This document shows positions 58,740-64,000 of a DNA stretch of 64,000 nucleotides, one piece after another. A program made the translations under genes and the position numbers. Source of the DNA: Tipula vernalis (lineage: Eukaryota > Arthropoda > Insecta > Diptera > Tipulidae); NCBI GenBank assembly GCA_958295665.1, contig OY282560.1, forward strand, positions 273,780,177 through 273,844,176. The letters are read 5' to 3'. Numbering within the stretch: position 1 is the stretch's first letter; every line of letters starts with the position of its first letter. The notes beneath the pieces were generated by a model. The model did not search any database. It was not told the DNA's origin and saw only the letters and a program-made list of their open reading frames with translations.

Positions 58740-59669
58740 AATCGACAATCTACTCGAACAGAAAATCCGACTTAAATGATAATATACCAAATACAAAGCT
58801 CGTTTAGTGGCTCAAGCCTACAACTAAAAATTGAGTGTTGATTATGACGAAGTGTTCGTGCCAGTGGCTTTACAATCAACTTTAAGAATTTTATTATCAG
58901 TTGCCGCTTAAAAGAATATGAGTATCCAACATTTCGACGCGAAATCGGCTTTCCTCAATGGTTAACTAAAAGAAAAAATTTACATGAAGCAACCGGCCAG
59001 CTATATAACATAAGGTAAAGAAAATCATGTTTGTTTACTCAATAAGAGTTTATATGGTCTTAAGCAATCTGCCAGAGTGTGGAATCAAATAATTTACACT
59101 ACGTTAGTCGCATTGGGTCTAAACAAAGCAGCTTTGATGCATCTTTTTTGTACACTTATAAAAATAAATGCGATCACCAAAACTGACATCGCACATCGAA
59201 AATAAACTGAAAAAACGTTTCATCATATACAATTTGGGTGAAATAAACAATTACCTAGGAATTCGCATTATTAAAAATGATTAAAAATATTTGCTGGATC
59301 AAGAAAAATATATAAATAACATTGTTCATGAATTCGGTCTGAACGAAGCAAAACCAATCAATACTCCGATGGACACTGCATTTTTTAAAAATGCTTTAGG
59401 TGAATTATTTTCAAATGGCGAAAATAATATTGTACATTTGTTAACTAAGCCATTATCAAATTTCAAATTAAACAATTTCAAATTTAAATTTGGTTTAATT
59501 GAAAACAGCTTGGATTAAGGAGGAGAACTGCACAGTCAATAGTTTTCTTTAAACTATAAATTTTAATCTAAATTTCTTTTTCAAATTAATTTGAGCTTGT
59601 GTAAAATAAAAGTTAGAGTAGTTTGAATTATCAATAATATATTTTTAATTTATATAAATTAAGGAGGAG
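58740..59669 (+). pseudogene. Copia 3 pol remnant
   Basis: Heavily decayed RT in several frames: FDAKSAFLNG (near 58935), then KIYMKQPASYIT, then LLNKSLYGLKQSARVWN (near 59040). A later part reads LDQEKYINNIVHEFGLNEAK and PINTPMDTA (59290-59380). It jumps to the C-terminus HLLTKPLSNFKLNNFKFKFG (near 59440), so RNase H is deleted. A purine tract AAGGAGGAG precedes the LTR. No 5' half found. Confidence 0.82.
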
Positions 59670-59882
59670 TGTTGGACATATATGTATGTAGTAATTCATA
59701 TAAATAGGACCGTGCCCTTCTGGCGATTTGCGAACGAGCCTTTATGGCTCATTGGCATTTATGTTATTACATAATTTCACATCTCTCGTTAAATGTGCTT
59801 AAATATAAAAATAAATCATGTTTAATCTAATTATCTGTTATCTGTATCCACCATCAACTACGCTCTGCTAATACGTAGAACA
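59670..59882 (+). repeat. Copia 3, 3' LTR (213 bp)
   Basis: Starts TGTTGGACATATATG after the polypurine tract and ends CGTAGAACA. No second copy in the window, so the right end is set by the ACA terminus only. Confidence 0.65.
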
Positions 59883-61839
59883 TTAAGAATAATAATATTT
59901 TTCAAATGTCACTCATCACATATCTAAATCTTTGGAAAATACAACTCGTGTTTCGCAATTTTTCCATTTTCGTCGTTTGGATATATGGTATATTCCTGAC
60001 ATTTCCAAAAATTATCGTTAGTAAACATACCTCTAGTCAAATCACCTATGATATAGTAGGTTAAGTGCCAACCAAGAATACAGACGCATTAAACCTTTGG
60101 AGATATGCGGTGGAAATAACTTTGCGATATTAATTTAAAAAATATTCAATTTAAATTTTGGCCTGTTCGATTTTACTTTCTTAAAAAAAAGACAATAATA
60201 TAAAATTTTGGGCATTAATCCAAATAACAATTTTCAACTAACCTGCAACTAAAAATGCACACCTGGTTTTTTATTGATAAACTGTGTGATTCAAAGATTT
60301 TGGAATTCCATTTATTATCTTTCTATATCTCATAGTAAATTTTTTTTTAAAATCATTTACTCGTTTAGTAGAACTTATAAATCTTCTGTTGACTGCTATG
60401 TTAAGACGATAAGGTTATATTTCCAATTTACATTAATTATAAGCGCGTGGGTCCATCGTTTTGTGTGCTCTGCTATATGCTTTAATATTTTAATATTTTT
60501 TAAATAAAAACAATATTATGAAATTTGGTCTAGTAGCAAATCAATATGCCAAATAAATGTCAAACTTGTTTTAGAATAGAAAAGCGGGGCTAGGTACTAC
60601 AGTTTTATTAATCGTTTACAAAAATGATATATGTACATACATACGTACAGTACAAAGATTTTCAACAAAAATTTCCCACACTTTCCACTCGTATGTATTA
60701 TATTAATTACTTTTATTACGGTTATTTATCTTAAAAAATATACAAGTATAAATGAGATTTTTTGTTGTTCTCAATTTATCATTCTGGTGACACTAAAATT
60801 TGTTTATTTTGTTTCATGTTTGAAAATATGTAGATGGTTTATTACCACTAGGGTACCTAGTATCGGCTTTCAAATTTATTTCACAAATGATTTATCTTTC
60901 AGTCGTGAACATCACAAATATTTATTATCATGGGTTTTGAATCGTTGGCTATAAATCATACATTGTTAGATAATATATTTAGTAGGTTTAATATTATTTC
61001 ATTAGTAAGAGTTGCAGAGTTTTTCCAAGATTTTTAGTTCATCGCCCATTTATTTCCAGGTGTTGTCCATTCTTAAATGATTTATTAACCTTAAACTTCG
61101 CCACATATTATTGTAATAATGTCTGTCATCGACAAACTAACATAAGTTAATAACAAAAATGAGTCGCAAGTGTGGCGCTATTAAATCAAATGGGTTTAGG
61201 CAAAGTAAACAGAAATAAAAAAATATCAAATTAAAAATAACTTGGAAAACCGGAAAATTGTTAGAATTTTTCTACTTCAGACATTATACATATTAAAATA
61301 GATTTAAAATTTTATGTTTGCCTTAAACTTGATTTTAAAATGACAGAACTACTATTAAAAGTTTGATCATTTGAATTGTGTATTTCGTATAATTTCGTAC
61401 ACCTAACTCAAATATCATTTTTTAACTGTAATTGTAAAATAAATTATAAATCCTTTAAATTTGCAGAATTTTACGTAACGAAGTTAGAACAGAGTAGATA
61501 GATAAAAATTTAAAAATCGAATGTTTAGAGGTGGATCATACAATTTTATATGTACTCGTATATCGTCGTGGTTTTCATATTCAACTGAAATAAAAATTTA
61601 TTATAGTATCAAATTCAATTTAAATTTGAATTAATTTCTAATTAAATATTTTTCAAACTATTTTCTTTATAAAAAGAAATGGCCAGTGGCTGGCCAATGA
61701 ATGCATCGCATGCGTAGAAATCCATATTTTTCAAAGAAAACAAACAAAGCAAAAAATGTTTTGTTCAATTTCATATTTTTTGGCAGGTTTAAATGGTGAA
61801 AAAGTCATTTCATTTGAAGCTGCGTACATGCTATACTTT
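59883..61839. other. No gene recognised
   Basis: AT-rich. Frames at 60274-60507 and 60631-60954 have low complexity and no motifs. Confidence 0.5.
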
Positions 61840-61984
61840 TCTGGTGAAAAAATGTACACCACGAAGTTAGCTATAAGAGTTGAATTATTTCCAACTAGAA
61901 CAAAAAGTTCACCAGGGTAACCAATTTACACGACAAAAAATTTTACTATTTTGCTAACTTCGTGGTGTACATTTTTTCACCAGA
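61840..61984. mobile_element. Small MITE, perfect 32-bp TIR
   Basis: TCTGGTGAAAAAATGTACAC then CACGAAGTTAGC (61840-61871), perfectly inverted at 61953-61984, with 81 bp between. No target duplication could be defined. Family not recognised. Confidence 0.8.
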
Positions 61985-63637
61985 ATTGGATCATGTACTC
62001 ACCATGAGTGTGCAAGTGGAAATATATTATAAAACGAAATGTCATTGTTTGAGTCTATTGGTTTAAATGACCGCAAGTATTCAAAAACAAGTGGTTTTCA
62101 AGATTTTTGTTCCAATAACAACTTTGATTTTCTCAATTATTTTCTTTTGGCAACTTTGAATAATTTCCCGTAATAACAAAAATTTTCAAAAATGAAAATT
62201 TTCCGAACATCAAATCTCATTAATCTCGAAAAGGCTTCCACAATAAGCTTTAAAAATATCATTTATGCAACTCAACCTTATCCAAACTTATCAGTGTAAA
62301 TATATAAAGTTTCGATAAATCACCTACTCAATAACAAGACGCAGCTCAAACCCTTGTAAATTTGGAGAAACCCGAATAATCTCTTTTTTGACCAATTTTT
62401 TTAATCTCTTTGGGAGACTTTTTTACTATATTTTGACAGGAAACTTTACGTCATGTTACGATTGGTTTGAACCTGTTTTTAATGTTTGATCGTTATAGGT
62501 AACCTGTTATTAACGAATATTCTCGGAACTCCAATTTAGTTATCATATAATTTAAGATTTCCAAATTCCAATAATGTCATTTATTTGAAATATGTTCATC
62601 GGCTCTTAAAAAAAGGTGCCTACAGCAATTTATCGAGAGCGCACGCTTTTACTGACTAACATTATTTAGCGAGAGAGTTAACCGTAATGTCGGAACCGAA
62701 TTCCGCCTATATCCTTACACATTAAGTATGTGGTAGGATCATTAGGAGCGGTTTTGACGAAATATGGAGAACATACTTTTTATCAACACCAAGTATGTTT
62801 CACAATTATAATTGCGAAAATTGCGGGTTTTACTCAACCAGAAGCCAAAGTCTGTCGTGGAAGTGAACCATAAATTATTATGGATGAATGGTTGTAAAAA
62901 GTTGGAGGAGTCGATAAATGTAATGGAACAACAAGAAGATTGTAAAACATGTATCCGTGTTCAATAAGTAGGTTTATATTTAACTGGACATTCGAATGGA
63001 AATTACAACAATGGGTCTCTAATGTAAGTTGGATGGGGACGGGTGATACCTATTGACGATCAAACGCGCTAACTTGAAAAATTTCTTGGAAAGTTAATAG
63101 AAAAAATTGGTTCTTGAGTCTAAACAACCAAACCTGATTAGCGACGACCAATCCTGACCTAACGATAAACGAACTATTCTTTCGTCGTTTTTATGCAAAC
63201 GATAATTCAAAACCATTAAATTATTACTATAAAGTGTTCCGCCTGGACCATATAGTTCAATTAGTTGAAAAAAAAAAAAAAATGTAAGTTAAATGAAAGG
63301 AACTTTTCCAAATTACTTTTGTCTGTTCCGGAGTTTCTAAAAATATCTAGCAAATTTGATGGCAGCCCATTTTCTAATTTATGTGATAACTCAACTCCAC
63401 TTCCATTAGATCTAATCCCATTCTATTTCGGTCATCTTTTTACACTGTGGTTAACAATAGGTGAAATCAACCTAGTTTAACCGCCTTGATCCAATTTATA
63501 ACAAAATCGTTCGCATAGCTTGGCCCAGAGCTTTTTAATCCAGAGCCAGAGACCGGCGGTTAAGTCTCATGCCGAAAATGGCTCAGTTGGAAACCCTACA
63601 AATTATTTATATATTAATTGCTTTCAATAAAATCACC
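61985..63637. other. No gene recognised
   Basis: AT-rich. A poly(A) run lies near 63267 and short frames (63265-63480) carry no motif. Confidence 0.45.
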
Positions 63638-63750
63638 AAATAAGAATATTCCAACTGGAAATACCATATTTTGGAATAAAGGGTAATCCAATTAGAATTT
63701 GCGTATATGAATGTATATGCGGCGAACCCCAACTGGAATATGCTTATTTC
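63638..63750. repeat. Imperfect inverted repeat, possible MITE
   Basis: AAATAAGAATATTCCAACTG (63638) and its near-inverse CAACTGGAATATGCTTATTT (63730) bracket about 70 bp. Two mismatches; boundaries uncertain. Confidence 0.45.
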
Positions 63751-64000
63751 CTAAAAACTTTTTAACCTTTATTTGGATGTTTTTTCCAAATTTGTGGTTA
63801 TGAAAAAAAATACCTTTAGACTACCAAACGACCGAAAAAGGCTCCAATCCTGACCCAATTATTTCCTACCAAAATAAGGTAAACATTTTTCAATTTTTTA
63901 ATGAGGTGCGAACCTGGACCAAAATTCTTCTGAATTTAAAATAATATTTTTTTCTAAACTACAAGCGACCAAACGTCAACAGCTGGTGATCAAACCTGAC

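Noticed and set aside
60274..60954. Frames of 77 and 107 codons
   Set aside because: Phe/Ile/Tyr-rich, low complexity, no motifs and no splice context.

Overview
The window is AT-rich eukaryotic DNA, almost certainly from an insect. Evidence for this is one host gene with short GT-AG introns, long (TA)n microsatellites, and dense layers of arthropod-type transposable elements. I would not name a species. The only host gene I can support is the 5' part (three coding exons, minus strand, about 30.0-30.9 kb) of cytoplasmic C-1-tetrahydrofolate synthase (Drosophila pug, mammalian MTHFD1). Nearly everything else that codes is, or was, a mobile element.

Layout. 1-4.4 kb: a decayed element with imperfect terminal inverted repeats (TIRs), holding a BEL/Pao fragment and a small MITE. 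4.2-14.3 kb: a large inverted duplication (arms of about 2.94 kb, right arm starting exactly at a 200-N gap). Its arms carry copies of a DNA transposon with long TIRs and a broken transposase; the spacer holds a Tc1 remnant, a deleted mariner-type element and a Ty3/gypsy LTR end. 14.5-20.6 kb: a pogo-like MITE and a nearly complete Jockey-group LINE flanked by a 376-bp direct repeat of LTR plus Tc1 sequence. 22-27.7 kb: a LINE endonuclease remnant, a 164-bp-arm foldback, a MITE with a 3-bp target duplication, and a Ty3/gypsy internal region. 31.8-35.3 kb: SINE-like repeats and a Helitron lacking its Rep nuclease. 35.9-48.3 kb: a five-layer nest. An old MITE contains Copia 1 (TSD ATTTT), which contains Copia 2 (TSD ATAAA), which contains a 5.35-kb CACTA/EnSpm-like transposon (TSD AA), which contains a hairpin MITE. 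48.9-60 kb: a hAT remnant, a Penelope-like element interrupted by a truncated LINE and followed by an inverted partial copy, a Tc1-like element with TA duplications, and a third copia 3' end. 60-64 kb: mostly featureless AT-rich DNA.

The most interesting system is the CACTA-like transposon at 42046-47398. It has an uninterrupted 697-codon Tnp2-type transposase, subterminal arrays of a TTGTGACAA-type motif, and a second, intron-containing gene whose last three exons encode a DUF4806-like domain. Other points worth attention are the 376-bp LINE target duplication, the exactly reconstructable nest, a deletion in Copia 1 that appears to have used a 7-bp homology between primer binding site and integrase, and the host gene whose 3' exons are not found in the next 30 kb.
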